From positions 28,670,280 through 28,720,702 of the forward strand of contig CM055112.1 in assembly GCA_029204225.1 (NCBI GenBank): DNA of 50,423 bases. The letters are read 5' to 3'. The translations under genes were made by a program, and so were the position numbers. Numbering within the stretch: position 1 is the stretch's first letter; the number at the start of each line of letters is the position of its first letter. The stretch comes from Diphasiastrum complanatum. Its lineage: Eukaryota > Streptophyta > Lycopodiopsida > Lycopodiales > Lycopodiaceae. Of this stretch, positions 20,699 to 32,284 are shown one piece after another. The notes beneath the pieces were generated by a model. The model ran no database searches. It was not told where the DNA came from and was given only the letters and a program-made list of their open reading frames with translations.

Positions 20699-21640
20699 TG
20701 TATACAACAAAATGACGCTTTTAGTTGTGCATGGTTCGTCCTATACAATACGAAGCTATTTTTTGAATGGTATAATTTACAAGTGGATGTAGATATTGAA
20801 AAGACAATATTCTGTTCATTTGTGGTTCATTTCATTCTGATTCATATTTTTTTACTATAATTGTTTGTAATTTGTTGATTCTCGTGTTTTGTGATGACAG
20901 TTCACTCTTGAGCTGTATACTCCTGATGATGTATATAGATTTCGGCAATAATTGATCAGAACCTATGCCTAGTACGGTGTAAGAGTTGCACCTGCAATCG
21001 AGGGCCCTCAAAAGGAAGCTGCTCCTGCCTTAACAACCTTTCAGGTTGCTCAGGATGCAGATCTTATTTTATATGATCAAAAAGAAATAAAAGTCCTTCC
21101 CAATACAGAGAAAGACAATTTTATAGCAGATATTCCTCTTGCCTTAAAAGGCATTGAGGCCCTTCCCGAAACAGAGGAGGATGAGATTATAGAAGGAGTT
21201 GTTGCCTTATCAGTTCCTAATACTGATATAGAAAATATAGAAAATTGATTGAATAGAGATCTATTTGTAAATAGAGAGACATCACAAAAAAAAAAAGATA
21301 CAATCATTTTACATATAAACAACCCATTTATGAGTTTTTTTTTATTGATATCACAATAGATTCTTACAATCAGGTTGTGTTCATAGTCTAATACTAAAAT
21401 GCAATTTTTCTATAATGATAAAAAGACATGATGATTGACATATATTTACTGATAGTGAATCTCAATGTTCTTTTATAAGTTGGATTGTTTCACCAATATC
21501 TCAGCATTTGATCTCGAGCTCATGTCTTTTACGTACATGCATAAAACTAATACAAAGTTAGTGAGAATTAGTACAGAGTTTGTATTAGAAAGTTTAGATT
21601 GAAACTATTCATAAAAGATCAAGTGTTTACAGTTACTTAC

Positions 21641-22279
21641 GAGTTTACCATTGAAAATGAATTTGAAGTCTGAAAGTTCATCATCTTGTAGGAGCAATAG
21701 TTTCCGCCGGATGTAGTTTAGACTCCAATCTTCTTCCACCTCAACACGTGTCAAAATGGCATCATTGTATATAATTTCAATATTTTTTCGTTTTGAATGT
21801 CCACTGGCTTCCAAGTCTTGATCGAGTGGCACCCATTTACTTTTATTTTTTTTCCATCTTTGATAATGGAAGCATAAGCTCAACATTTGTTTTTCAATTT
21901 GATAACGGAAGCACATGGAAGACATTTTAATTTTGCATTCTATTTCTCCATCTGATCTTTTGTCCCAACCTTCATCCATAAGTTCAGATAATAAACTATT
22001 TGATAAATTTTTGCATACAAACATCGTTGGGGTTTTGTGTACATTGACACTTGAAAAGAAATCCACAAATATATTCAAGGAAATAAACCAGCTCAATCTG
22101 ACTGTTTTTGATCTCGTGCTCATTTTTAATGAATTTTTTACATCATTATATATCTTGCAACGAAATGATTTTGAAACTGTAGCATCTAGTGCAACCCATT
22201 CATCACTTTCAAAACTAGGTAATGGAATTGGTATTATTTGTCCAAAATTTTCTTGTATCAAGAATGTACATTGATTCAT
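21641..22279 (-). CDS. Open 213-codon exon of an unknown protein
   Basis: First ATG at 22279-22277 (MNQCTFLIQENFGQIIPIPL). The frame is open to a strong splice donor GTAAGT at 21640-21635, after FKFIFNGKLV, so this is probably an exon of a longer gene. It has no stops, unlike its neighbours. The last ~45 residues (TRVEVEEDWSLNYIRRKLLL ... FKFIFNGKLV) have the feel of a ubiquitin-like fold (V.V....SL..IR..L ... F.F.G), which is only a guess. It faces the H3-like/Ulp1-like gene tail to tail, 390 bp away. I do not recognise the family and saw no second copy in the window. Confidence 0.5.
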
Positions 22280-22294
22280 AAAAATAGATCCCAC

Positions 22295-24420
22295 TATCAG
22301 ATCGTGGATGCATCCCCACCATACGTGACACGATCTACTGGATTGTCCAAGACACTTCTAGTTGTTGGTCGCCTATTCCTAACCCTAATCGGCATCAAGG
22401 TGCAACTTGAGGTGACACATCTCCTTTAAACAAAAAGCCTTTATGTTCTCAATTCATAGTACTTGGTCAAGTGGGAGGTAATTTTGGTTTCCACCTTTCA
22501 CGTCTATTTTGACATTTGCATGGTATGCACATTTTTTTGCTTTGCACTTTCACATTGTTAGTTTACTTATTTGTATTGTGAGGTAAGTAGTAAGGAAAAC
22601 GTAACCTCAAATAATCTGTACCATGATCTTACAAAAGCAAGGTCTGCCATATGTGCACATACGTTACTTGTTTCACATGTCTTCAATATAGTAGCTAGTT
22701 TTTAAGAATAGTGGCCACTTTACAACTGTGGTGATCAATATATATGATTTAGAAAGCCTTTACATCTAGAATATTAAGGTAAAGGGAGAAATGATGTTGG
22801 GTGTAATTGGTGGAAGGCAGTGGGCACCTTAGGATGTGTGTAATTGGTAGAAGGCACCTTTGTGAACATGGGTGTGGCTAAGTCAACGTTTAAGGTTATT
22901 CGAAAAGCTTGAGAAGCTGTAAAAGGCAAAGCTAGGACCAACTTGGTGCCATCTTTAGTGTATGTATATTTGTTCATATTAAACTAAGGTTGTCAAAAGT
23001 AAGAATTTATAATGTCTTGAATAATCCTTTCCCATCTCAAGAGGAAGATCATGAACATGCAAAGTCCATCACCCAACTATTTTTGTACAGGGAGGGCAGC
23101 ACAAAGTTAATGAAAAAGACCCATCTAAAAAAGAAAAGCATATTATGATGGAAATTAAAGGCTGAAAAGTGACAATATTGGCCGGCAGAGATATGGCAGG
23201 AAAACAACGCGTGGCCCTGGACCCTAGCGATGGTCTCCGGTGTTGGTCTAGCCTTGTACATGAATAAAATCCCTGCTTTTTTTTATATCTTGTATAATGT
23301 ACTGAAGGTGGGCTGTCAAAAGGAGATGTGTGGAGGAGGGACATTGCTTTTTGGTGGTGTATATTTGGGAGATGCGTGGAGCAGAGCACATCTATACATA
23401 AAGTACTGAATAAACATATATATCTTTTGACTCAAGAACAAGAAAGGGATCGCAACTTTTGAAGAAGCACTAGCTTAGTTTCAGACGACTTTCAGTATGT
23501 ACCCCTGTGTAACCTACTTTTCCTAACAAGACACCAACAAGAATTGGGACTGGAACGCCATTGCCCCACCACTATGAGTGACGCTCATTCCCACCGCATC
23601 ACCTTTGTGTATAAAATGATAAAAACGCATATGGGTTTTTTTTTTCCAAGATTTCCATATCGGATTTATACTATGGCCTTTTCTATCTCCACCCAATCTG
23701 TGAAAGGACAGTTGCCAGAGTATCATTTGTTTTTATAGCACCCAGTTCCAAATTTTAGATTGTTTTCTCTGTTTTTTTATATGGGGTGATTCCATATGAT
23801 CCCATAGTATTAAAATATTTTTCTATTTCTCTTACCAACCTTGTCTCAACAAAAGATGATATATTCTCTGAAAATGATAAATAAAATTTTATGTGTAATT
23901 TAACCTAAGAAAAAGTCCACCATGTGTGAGTTGCAAAGAGTTTTGATTTTTTGGCTCTTCGTCGTGTCAAATTTAACTATGCACAAAAGTACAATGTTAG
24001 AGATCACACTTAACAAGACACAAGCCAATTTTATCATTTACAAATGTAAATTGTTAGGTCACACGTAACTTGAAGCTTGCAAGCCTACACAGATGTCATT
24101 GTAGCAAGAGGCGGGACTTTAAAGACGTCATTGGAGCAATGGAATGGACTTGAGACTACATAGTCATGGCAAGATTTTTAATACTACCCACCTTGTCCCA
24201 TGATTTCAAGTAATGTAATAAGAAAAAAAGACTTGAGACTCCATAATCATGGCAAGAATTTTACCCAACTTCTCCCACTATTTTGACTAGTGTAATAATA
24301 AGATTGGTATGAGGGTGATGATACCAAAAGGTTATCAACTCGAGTCCCAACAAACTTTTTTTTTAGAATCAGTGAACATTCTGAGCACATAATACGTTGG
24401 TGCTCCATATTTTGTCCAAC
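22295..24420. other. No gene seen
   Basis: AT-rich. Has short direct repeats (TTGGTGGAAGGCA and TTGGTAGAAGGCA near 22805 and 22845; GACTTGAGACT near 24126 and 24230). Small open frames show no conserved motif. Confidence 0.45.
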
Positions 24421-24990
24421 ATGCAATTTGGACGCCTACTTTTGGCAAATTATTTGAAGTAATTTGTTGTGGGAATTTTGGTTGTTAAAAATTTGACTGA
24501 TTTGGAATTATTTGACTTCACTATTACTTTATTTTTGTGACATGATATTCTTGTGCGTTAATGACCATTGGTATAAATCATTTAACATATTTATGTCCCA
24601 ATGGCCATTATGCAACTTGGACACCTACTTTTGGCAGATTATTTGAAGTAATTTGTCGTGGAAATTCTATTAATAAAATTTGACTGATTTGGAATTATTT
24701 GACTTCATTATCAGTTTATTTTTTTCACATGATATTCTCGTGCGTTAATGACCATTGGTATAAGTCATTTGATATATTTACCTCTCAATGGCCATTATGC
24801 AATTTGGACACCTACTTTTGGCAGATTATTTTAAGTAATTTGTCGTGGAAATTCTATTGATAAAATTTGACAGATTTGGAATCATTTGACTTCATTATCA
24901 CTTTATTTTTGTCACATGATATTCTCGCACTAACTAATTGCATTAATGACCATTGGTATGAAATCATCTAATATATTTACCCCCCATGGC
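24421..24990. repeat. Three tandem copies of a 187-189 bp repeat
   Basis: Units start at about 24421, 24610 and 24797, each beginning ATGCAA.TTGGAC and holding CCTACTTTTGGCA, TTTGACTGATTTGGAAT (third copy CAGATT) and GCGTTAATGACCATTGGTAT. The first two spacings are 189 and 187 bp. The third copy has a small insertion near 24935 and fades at about 24990. The unit length is typical of plant satellite monomers, but three copies do not make a satellite array. Confidence 0.88.
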
Positions 24991-25690
24991 CACTATGCAC
25001 TACATAAGGAATATTGTTTAATCCAACCAAATTGGTTGCACAAAGCAACATAACGTATCACTCCTTTGGAATTTACAAGTTGGAATATCCCTCACATAAA
25101 AGCAAAAAAAACCTTACAAGTTTTTTTAAGCCTTTTCTTTTTAAGAATGACTCAAATGTAAATGATAGCTCAAACTTTGTTTGATATTAGTTTTCAAATT
25201 TTCTTTGTGATTTTGTTATCAAACAGGTTTTAAAAGGTTTTAGTGCCAAAATATATCCATAAAATTGACAAGGTACGCCATGCATGTGGAGTTTCTATAC
25301 TCCACAAATTCAAGTTTTTAAGGTGAACTTTAAGATTACAGGAGCTTCTTCAACTCATTCACTAGAATGTTCACTTTGTAAATAATCTCAGATTCAGGAG
25401 GTTCAGCCGCACAGATTTATTGCTAAATGATATCACTTTTGAGGATGTAAAGGTTAATGCTTTTTGGCAATGTATTAGAGTTCATCACACTTTGGAACAT
25501 TTGGGTAGATAGGAATAGCAGGGAATTTGGGAGCGGTGATTTTGCCATCTCCAATCTGCTTCTTTTTTAAGAGGCTGAAATTTTTTTGATTCTGTAAGTT
25601 TTGCTCCTTCATGTACTTTGTACAAAGTTATATCAAAATGAAACATTATACAAAATATCTGGAAAAACCAAATTCTATTTGGACACTTTC
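24991..25690 (+). other. Mostly no gene; weak trace of a plant LINE C-terminus
   Basis: At about 25480-25545 one frame reads TLWNIWVDRNSREFG, similar in style to the W.IW..RN...F block at the end of plant LINE reverse transcriptases. It is short and not supported by other RT motifs, so the call is tentative. Confidence 0.25.
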
Positions 25691-25701
25691 TCTAGTGAAT
25701 G

Positions 25702-26000
25702 TTAAAACTTACTCAAATCAACATATGCAACATACAATGCAAAATGTGATGATCTAAGTATAGAATTCACTAGTCCATATCCTAAAATTTTAAGTGCAAT
25801 AGTTTTTCTAGCAAAAACTATTCTATGCACCCTTGTAAAATTATGTCCTCCAAGAAGATGAGAAAGTGCCTTGATTGCCATAGTCATTGTTTCACCATGT
25901 GGAATGGGCAACAATTATTTTACAATTCTTGAAGATCTTCAGATAATAGCCTAGAGCATGATCTCTTTGAAATTCACCAACAAGAGATCTATGTCATCTT
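25702..26000 (-). pseudogene. ORF2 fragment, copy C
   Basis: The minus strand encodes GEFQRDHALGYYLKIFKN and then, after a frame change, GETMTMAIKALSHLLGGHNF and KILGYGLVNSILRSSHFALY. It matches ORF2 copy A almost residue for residue (GEFSRDHALGHYLKSFKN, KILGYGAVNSMLRSSHFAVY) and supplies the LLGG that copy A lost. It ends at 25702 with YVDLSK, so the C-terminus is missing. It lies alone, without transposase sequence next to it. Confidence 0.75.
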
Positions 26001-26052
26001 CGATGGATTGAAAATTTATTAAGATAAAGGGTTTTCTAAAATAAAAAGAAAT

Positions 26053-26478
26053 GTGAGAAGAAATTTTTTTGATGTTGGTACAAGGTCTAGAAATTTGTAC
26101 AAGGTGAGTCATAGTCATTCTGAGAAATTAAAAATTCTTGTCACTTCTACTTTTGAACATGTCAATGACCTGTGGCATTGTGGACTAGGACATTTAAACT
26201 ACAATAGCATTTCTCAGATAAAAACTTGTTGGATTTCTATCCTCTCTAGGGCCTCTCTCTGCTACTCTAGATCCATTCACTTGCTACTTGTAAATGCTTG
26301 TATAGTTGCATACTCTACAAAAATACACTTGTTTTCAGACAGTCTGCAGAAATACAAAAGAATTGGTGATCGTTACGTCCATGTCCAGTATGAGGGATTC
26401 GTAATAATTCCTAACATGGATAGCCAGTCACACCAGTGTATGTGGTTATTACTTAAAGTCAAAAGGGCGCCTAGATAG
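26053..26478 (+). pseudogene. Copia GAG-pre-integrase scrap
   Basis: NLYKVSH ... DLWHCGLGHLNYNSISQ at 26085-26222 matches the Copia zinc-binding start (LY......LWH.RLGH.N...L). The sequence then leaves the family after QIKT. No gag or RT is joined to it. Confidence 0.7.
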
Positions 26479-26479
26479 T

Positions 26480-28228
26480 GAGTTTTAGCCAAAATTTGGG
26501 GTTATAAATTTTGGACTAGAAATGGGCTATAAAAACCATAATTGACTAAAATCAGAACTTGTAGTGCTTGCATGTAAGATTTACAGGGTTTTGGGTCTGA
26601 TTGCACTTAATTGTGGATTGGATCCAAAAATTTTGGTCAAAATTGGTCAAAAAACATGGTTTTTTTTCTAAGGTTTTTGGACTAATTTTGGGGTTTTTCA
26701 AGAAATTCATGGCCAATAATTTTCATGCATATTTTCAGAGGTTTAATGATGTTTTCCTAAGGCTTTCATGAAGTTTATTGGTTAGGATTGGACACCATTA
26801 AGGGTCTCAAAAAGTAAAAAATTAGTGTATTTTTGGAGACTTGTTGTTGGAGTTCAAAAATGCATTTTTTTGCATGATCTGAGCTTATGATTGCTTACTG
26901 GACCTGATAGAAGCCTCTATGCCTCTCTAATGAACCTTAGAAGAGTGCTTGTAACCTCTGATTGAATGCATATTGGGCTGGAGATGGATTTTTTAAGATA
27001 TCGTCTTGGAAAAGTGCATCCTCCTACCTAAATTTGGATCATTTATTGCTCGCACGTGTGAAGCCTAGGTGGTAGGGTGACATGGTAGGTGTCTTGTAGA
27101 CCTATCTGCCTCTGTACTGTGCTTTATAGCGACCAAGTTGTTGTCCTATAGAGGAAGTTATGGCTATCGGAAGTTTGACAATTTTTGAACTAAAATTCAA
27201 AAATTTTCCTTAATGTTTTGATGCATGCATGCATGCAACTCAATGTAGTGTTTTCTTGTTGATGAAAATGTATGGATAGAGCTGTATGCATGTTTGGATG
27301 CATGGTACGTTGGTGTTCAGTAGATTGATCAGAGAAAATTTCATGCATGAAGTTATTTTTAGCAATTCTAGTTCAAAAAGCTGATTTCCCAGTTACTAGG
27401 CAATTCACGTAAAAATTTGATATTTTTTAGAAATCACTGCATGTCATGTCCGATGCATGCCGGATGTTTCAAAGTCCTTTCAGAATGTGATGGTAACTAT
27501 GAAACTGCCAAGTCGATGCTTTAGATTGATTTTCATAATTTAGGTCCATATCGAACGGAATCATTAGGGGAAATATGGGCTTAAAATGGGCCCTTTAAAA
27601 AATTTCACCTTAGAGAGAAACTAAGTAGAGAGAGAATGCGAACCGATAACTTTTGATCATCGTTTTCTGAGTTTTCGGCCTTGCCCGACGATTAACTACT
27701 ATGGTTAACTTTAGACATTAGTTAGTTAAGCATGAGATGTAATAACTTCTCTACATGTTTGTTTCAAAAATCGGGACTAGAGCTTTATGAGTATCATGGT
27801 AAATCTTGGTGTGCACAATGCAAAAACTGAGGCGGGAGTACAATGAGCACTTTTGAAATCTTTGTATGCTTACAGTGAAATATGAGGCAGGACGATTTTT
27901 CAACACGTCATAGACATTACAAAAGCAAGGTACGCTAGATCTATTCAGCTTAATTGATTGTAGTTTGAAGCATTTACGTATTGTAGCTATAAACAATGGC
28001 AATGTTCCATTTGCATGTTGCACTTTCTATGAAATGTATTCCAATTATTAAAAAATATTCAAAAGTTATAGAGAATGTTGCTGAAATTATTAGAGAATTG
28101 AGAATAAATAATCATAAGAATATAGATTTGTAGGTGGATGGATCAATCCTAGAGATCCAACTACCAATTTGTGTCCAGATTTCAAGTCCGTAACTCATTT
28201 TCTCATATTTGTATGCAGCGAATAGCGG
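26480..28228. other. No gene seen
   Basis: AT-rich, with ATGCATGCATGCATGC near 27222. The part 27700-28220 directly precedes the transposase copy D coiled coil and may hold its leader or a 5' exon (a WCAQCKN-like peptide near 27815), but nothing firm can be said. Confidence 0.4.
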
Positions 28229-29925
28229 ATTACTTGGATATTGTCAAAGGTTGTGGGATATTTGAATGCATAGTGTATCTTGTCTTAATCAGCAATTACA
28301 GTTTGCTAATCAACAATTGCAATGTGCAAATCAACAATTGCTTCATTATGTGCAACACACTAGTGCTAAAAACAATGCACTCAAGCATATTATATCAGAG
28401 TTGAATGCTACAGTCACTAGTCTTTGAGGCTCAAACCAAGATATGTTAGAAATTATAGAGAAGTTGCGACCTGACAGTTTAAAATCTATTGTTGACATAC
28501 AAGTTTTAAAAAAGAAAATGATGAAAAAGAAAAAAAGAAAAAAAGAAAAAAGAGTACCAATGAAGAATATTGATGACTTATCCAAACATAGTGACAATTA
28601 GAAAAAAAGGATTTGAGCATTTAAGTATATTTTCTTATAAATTGTTTATTTGAATTGTATTTGTCATTTAAGTTTGATTTGCAATTGATAACATGCATTA
28701 TTAATTTATTAAACATAATTTGAGTTTTATATGTTTGTTGCAGATCATGTTTGGTGGCAAAGAACTATTTGACAGATCGTTCATGCATTGGAGAATCTCT
28801 AAGTCATGTTTTACTAAGAAAGTCAGCAAAGGCAATGATGAAAATGCTTGGTTTAAAAAAATGACAAAAGAAATTGTAGAGACTTTTCTGAATAAGGTTC
28901 AAACTTACTTGGTGCATGTGATGTTTCTGGAATTAACAGAAATGCTTATTCTATTTTTTCTAGAATAGTTAAAGAAGCCTTTTCTCAAGTGATGGTGAAA
29001 CAAACTTATCTTTCTCGTCCATATCGGGTAAGATTAGTTATAAAATATTATAATGACGGAATGTTCAAAGTAGTTGGCCAACCACTTCATATTATTGATT
29101 TATATAAATCAGAATGTGGTGAGCTCAATTACAACGATTGCAATAATGTTTTCCTTGACATTGAAAATGTTTCAAAATACATTATTCGATTCTTAAACTA
29201 GACAAACATAAAGTAAATGGAGAGATTATTATTGTAATGAAATTAGATGAATCCGAAATCATCAAAGGTCAAAAATTGGAACAAGTGAGTGTCACTTTGA
29301 TGAACAAAATTTCAGATACCGATGATCAAACGTTTAGTGTTCAATTGGAAAATCACATATGGTGGTTGGCTGCATTTCAGATATACTTTCAAATTCTGTG
29401 GAACAACTTAGACAAACTCATAGGTATTATCAGAAAAGAAAACCTATCATCAGAAGATATGAGGGCTTTGCAAGATCATTGCACCACATTTGTAAAATCT
29501 GTACGAGATTGTTGGGGAGAAGATCATGTTACACATTACATTTATGGTATTGATCTAATTCATGATTATATTTATTTTGTCTGATGTTGCCAATTTCAAC
29601 TAATTTCAACTCTTGTTTGCAGCACATCTTTCTTCATCATGGAACTTATTTTGCAAAAGAATATGAGAGCTTAAGTATCTGGTCATCACAAGGCATGGAA
29701 AAATCACATTGACAAGCAAGAGACACATTTCATAGAGCTACAAATCATGGTGGACATAATTGAAGAAATAAATATTTAGTACAACTATTTCAGTGGTTTT
29801 ACAAACGAGCACAATTTAAATATCAAGCTAAGAACTCGCCAAACATTATGATTTTTCAGAAAGCATTCAAACTCATCAGAAAAGAGAGATCCTCTTTATA
29901 CAATGGAAAACATGTATATATATGT
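28229..29925 (+). pseudogene. Putative DDE-type transposase, copy D (multi-exon, broken)
   Basis: Blocks in order: a Gln-rich coiled coil (LNQQLQFANQQLQCANQQLL) and Lys-rich stretch at 28290-28600; an exon near 28744-29201 with a frame change at about 28910 and YNDGMFKVVGQPLHIIDLYK; KLDESEIIKGQKLEQVSVTL from 29240; VRDCWGEDHVTHYIY ending at 29546; intron 29547-29622; last exon SSQGMEKSHxQARDTFHR (x is a TGA where copy A has TGG) and LVQLFQWFYKR. The GDLK segment of copy A is absent, so an internal part is deleted. LDES (Asp) and MEKSH (Glu) are candidate catalytic residues. Convergent with ORF2 copy D, whose stop lies just downstream. Confidence 0.55.
29547..29622 (+). other. Intron in transposase copy D, shared with copy A
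   Basis: GTATTG...TTTGCAG, 76 bp. Position and flanking codons (HYI/M before, CACAT after) are the same as the 94-bp intron 11484-11391 of copy A. Confidence 0.7.
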
Positions 29926-29941
29926 ATAATCTATTTTAATT

Positions 29942-31074
29942 TCAATTTTCATCATCTCCAAGTTTGAGATGCATGGTATTGTCATGAAGGAACAATCTCC
30001 TTTCATATGGAGCTAAAAACTATATATTTTTCTTTTTGCTCATGTCTATATATCTCGACTAAAGGGCTATTGAAGATGATCTTTTTGTGGGATCTTCAGG
30101 GACATAATCAAGTATTTTAATAGCTAGATCCCTCTAAACAAAAACAATTTTGAATGTTTCTTTTGCATAATTGTGGCCTCCTAAGCAAACATACAATGCT
30201 CTAATTGTCGTTATAATGGTTGCGGTGAATGGACTATAACTCATATATGATATATACAAATTTTGCTATTTACAAAAAATTTCAAATAGTGGGCAAGGGA
30301 TGTCTCCTTGTGTCCAACAATTGCCGATCCCTCGCGAAGACCTCCACGTCTAATAGCAAAGGAATCTACTTCAATGGTATTCTAGAAAAAAGTGCAATAA
30401 GAGATATATTTAGATTAAAACATGAAAATCACAATTACAAAAAATAGAACAATAATTAAGGGATTAGGTCATAGAACAATAACTCACAACATCGTCTTCA
30501 TTGAAACCGACCATATTTTTTGTTGTAATGTCGTGGCCACCACTAGACTCTTTAGTTCTCACTACTTCATGATGATTCCTTGGTGGATATCTTTTCTAAA
30601 ATTCCAAAAATTCTTCTCCACTCGACAAGGTTTTAGAATAAGCTTTGTATTTTTCCATCATGGCATACAGCCTCCTTGCCAGATTTCCAGTTGCCATCCG
30701 TCACAATATCAATCTTGGGCTTGAGATCATCATAATCATAATTAATAATATCATAAAATTCTAACAATTCTTTCAAAAAAATTGAAAAGATTTCATCTTC
30801 TCTCAAATCAAAAACATCTTCAATATCATTGAACGATATATAATAATCATTATTTATAATATATACAATTGTCTATATCTATATGAGAGGTTGTAATAAC
30901 ATGACCAAATTTATCAAGAAGATCAACAAGCTAAAACCGATTCTCATAAACTAACTTATCAATATCAAAAGTAGAAAAGAAAAGGGAAATAAAGTAATCT
31001 ATTTGTTCGAAGGGAATTTCACTGATAGCTAAGAATTTCCTCAGTTTATCCTTGGAAGATGTAGAGGTAGCCAT
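29942..31074 (-). pseudogene. ORF2 copy D of the two-gene element
   Basis: Starts at the ATG on 31074-31072 (MATSTSSKDKLRKFLAISEI) and is the only copy with its N-terminus. Exon 1 contains FDLREDEIFSIFLKELLEFY (copy A: ELDEFLDIIDF) and GEEFLEF. Intron 30487-30382 (GTGAGT...TTCTAG) sits at the same place as in copy A. Exon 2 has VDSFAIRRGGLREGSA and, further on, IKILDYVP ... RYIDMSKKK and LAPYERRLFLHD. At least three TAG codons in exon 2, plus stops at 30931 and around 30620, make it a pseudogene. Protein function unknown; predicted about 330 residues when complete. Confidence 0.65.
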
Positions 31075-32122
31075 AGTACTATTTGTAAAGCTTAAAAAAA
31101 AAACCAGTCTAGCTTCAACGCGCGTAGACACGGGTGCAACCAAAAGCAAATAAAAAATGTGCATTGATTCGATATTACAAGAAAACAACCTTATTTCGAT
31201 TGAACGCGCAATAGGAAATGATGGTAGTTGACCTGTAAATGATATTGGTTCAATGCGCAGGAGACATGTGAATCCAGGATACCTAGCATGCGTGTTGAAT
31301 CGATACATGAAGGAGAACAGGGAGAGCAAAGGCTTCATGAAAAAAGATAGTAAAATGAAAAAACTTCGAACTGAGGCCACATTTGTATATATAAAAATTG
31401 GCCTAAATTCTAGATGTACACCTGTCAAATATTCAACTGGTAGATTGGGCAAAAAACAACGACCAATTGAAAACGTACACATGGGGTTATAACACGCGCA
31501 CATTTAGTAATCATCATTACAATAGTTGGCATGAAATTCCATAATTTATGGGATCAAAATTCAAGGCATTCGTAATATAACACGTAGCAAAAAAAGTATT
31601 AAAAAAATATATTACGGATTTCCACCAGATCCTATAATTTATGAATGTCGCTTTCGAGGCTGACATAACCTGAGACATACCCAATGATAATTACAAATCT
31701 TAATGAAGGCATTAATCATTGGCTACATGTCCCATCCCCCCTCCTCTTATATAAATACAAATTCCAAACCGAAATTTTTTTTGAACCTCCTCGTTCACTA
31801 GCTCACTCTCTCAGTTGCTTGATCACCATCGATTCAGTGTGCATTCCGCAATCACCCTCACTTGCATCCTCTCCTCTGTAATCAATACTCCACCATATTA
31901 TATTATTTTCTAATTCTGATATCGATTCAGGGCACGGACTTATCTCTCTTGAGCTGCCAGGGTCTCTTTGCACGTTCAACTGATATTGTATGGATACCAA
32001 GTGTTATGTCCATGGCCAACAAGTAGGATTCAGTATACTCCTAATCTTGGATACACGTTACTCCAGTAAATCAAGCTGTTAGTTATGCCACGTCATACTG
32101 GATGTGACCCAAAAGTAACTAA
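31075..32122. other. No gene seen between ORF2 copy D and the H3-like gene
   Basis: A 1.6-kb spacer lies between two divergent genes, so promoters would be expected here. It contains ATATATA-type stretches and GTTCAATGCGCAGG-like sequence repeated loosely (ATTCAGTGTGCATTC, ATTCAGTGCGTATT), but no clear promoter can be called. Confidence 0.35.
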
Positions 32123-32284
32123 TATCCTTGTGAGGCCCATAACACACTAAAGGGAGTTTAGACAAGGTATGAGATAGTGTATGCATGTGTAGAGTTATCA
32201 AGGTATCCTTGTGAGGCTCAGAACACACTAAATGGAGTTTAGACAAGGTATGAGACAGTGTATGCATGTGTAGAGTTATCAATA
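32123..32284. repeat. 81-bp direct repeat, two copies
   Basis: TATCCTTGTGAGGC starts at 32123 and 32204. Both copies hold GGAGTTTAGACAAGGTATGA and GTGTATGCATGTGTAGAG with only a few differences. Confidence 0.9.

Larger units (their letters stand above)
19156..21248 (+). pseudogene. Histone H3-like domain fused to a Ulp1-like (C48) cysteine protease, copy 1
   Basis: Start chosen at the second of two ATGs because it gives MARTK as in H3. H3-like part, 19156-19530: LREIRKHQRSTELLI, ALQGAAKDFL, FFEDTCLLAVHGKRV and TIMPKDF follow H3 helices alphaN to alpha3 in order; a TAG at 19420-19422 interrupts it. A basic linker follows (SRRKRRQS), then a one-base frame change near 19740-19800. The protease-like part has FYLIPYEN, intron 20276-20397, HWSLNILFVN (His 20402-20404), Asn 20474-20476 where Ulp1 proteases usually have Asp, intron 20585-20698, and QQNDAFSCAWF (Cys 20726-20728). 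The last exon, from 20902, is acidic with two stops. Ulp1-type enzymes cleave SUMO or related tags; the H3 part would be expected to target chromatin. Both roles are inferred. As it stands the gene is disabled. Confidence 0.75.

Noticed and set aside
22277-22294. Start of the minus-strand exon at a GTG on 22294
   Set aside because: GTG is a poor plant start; the first ATG is at 22279, and an upstream exon is possible instead.
27751-28023. 90-codon minus-strand ORF before transposase copy D
   Set aside because: No conserved motif, and no second copy found next to copies A or E.
30931-31503. Long minus-strand frame extending ORF2 copy D upstream of 31074
   Set aside because: The part above the MATSTSSK start has no counterpart in other copies and reads as spacer.
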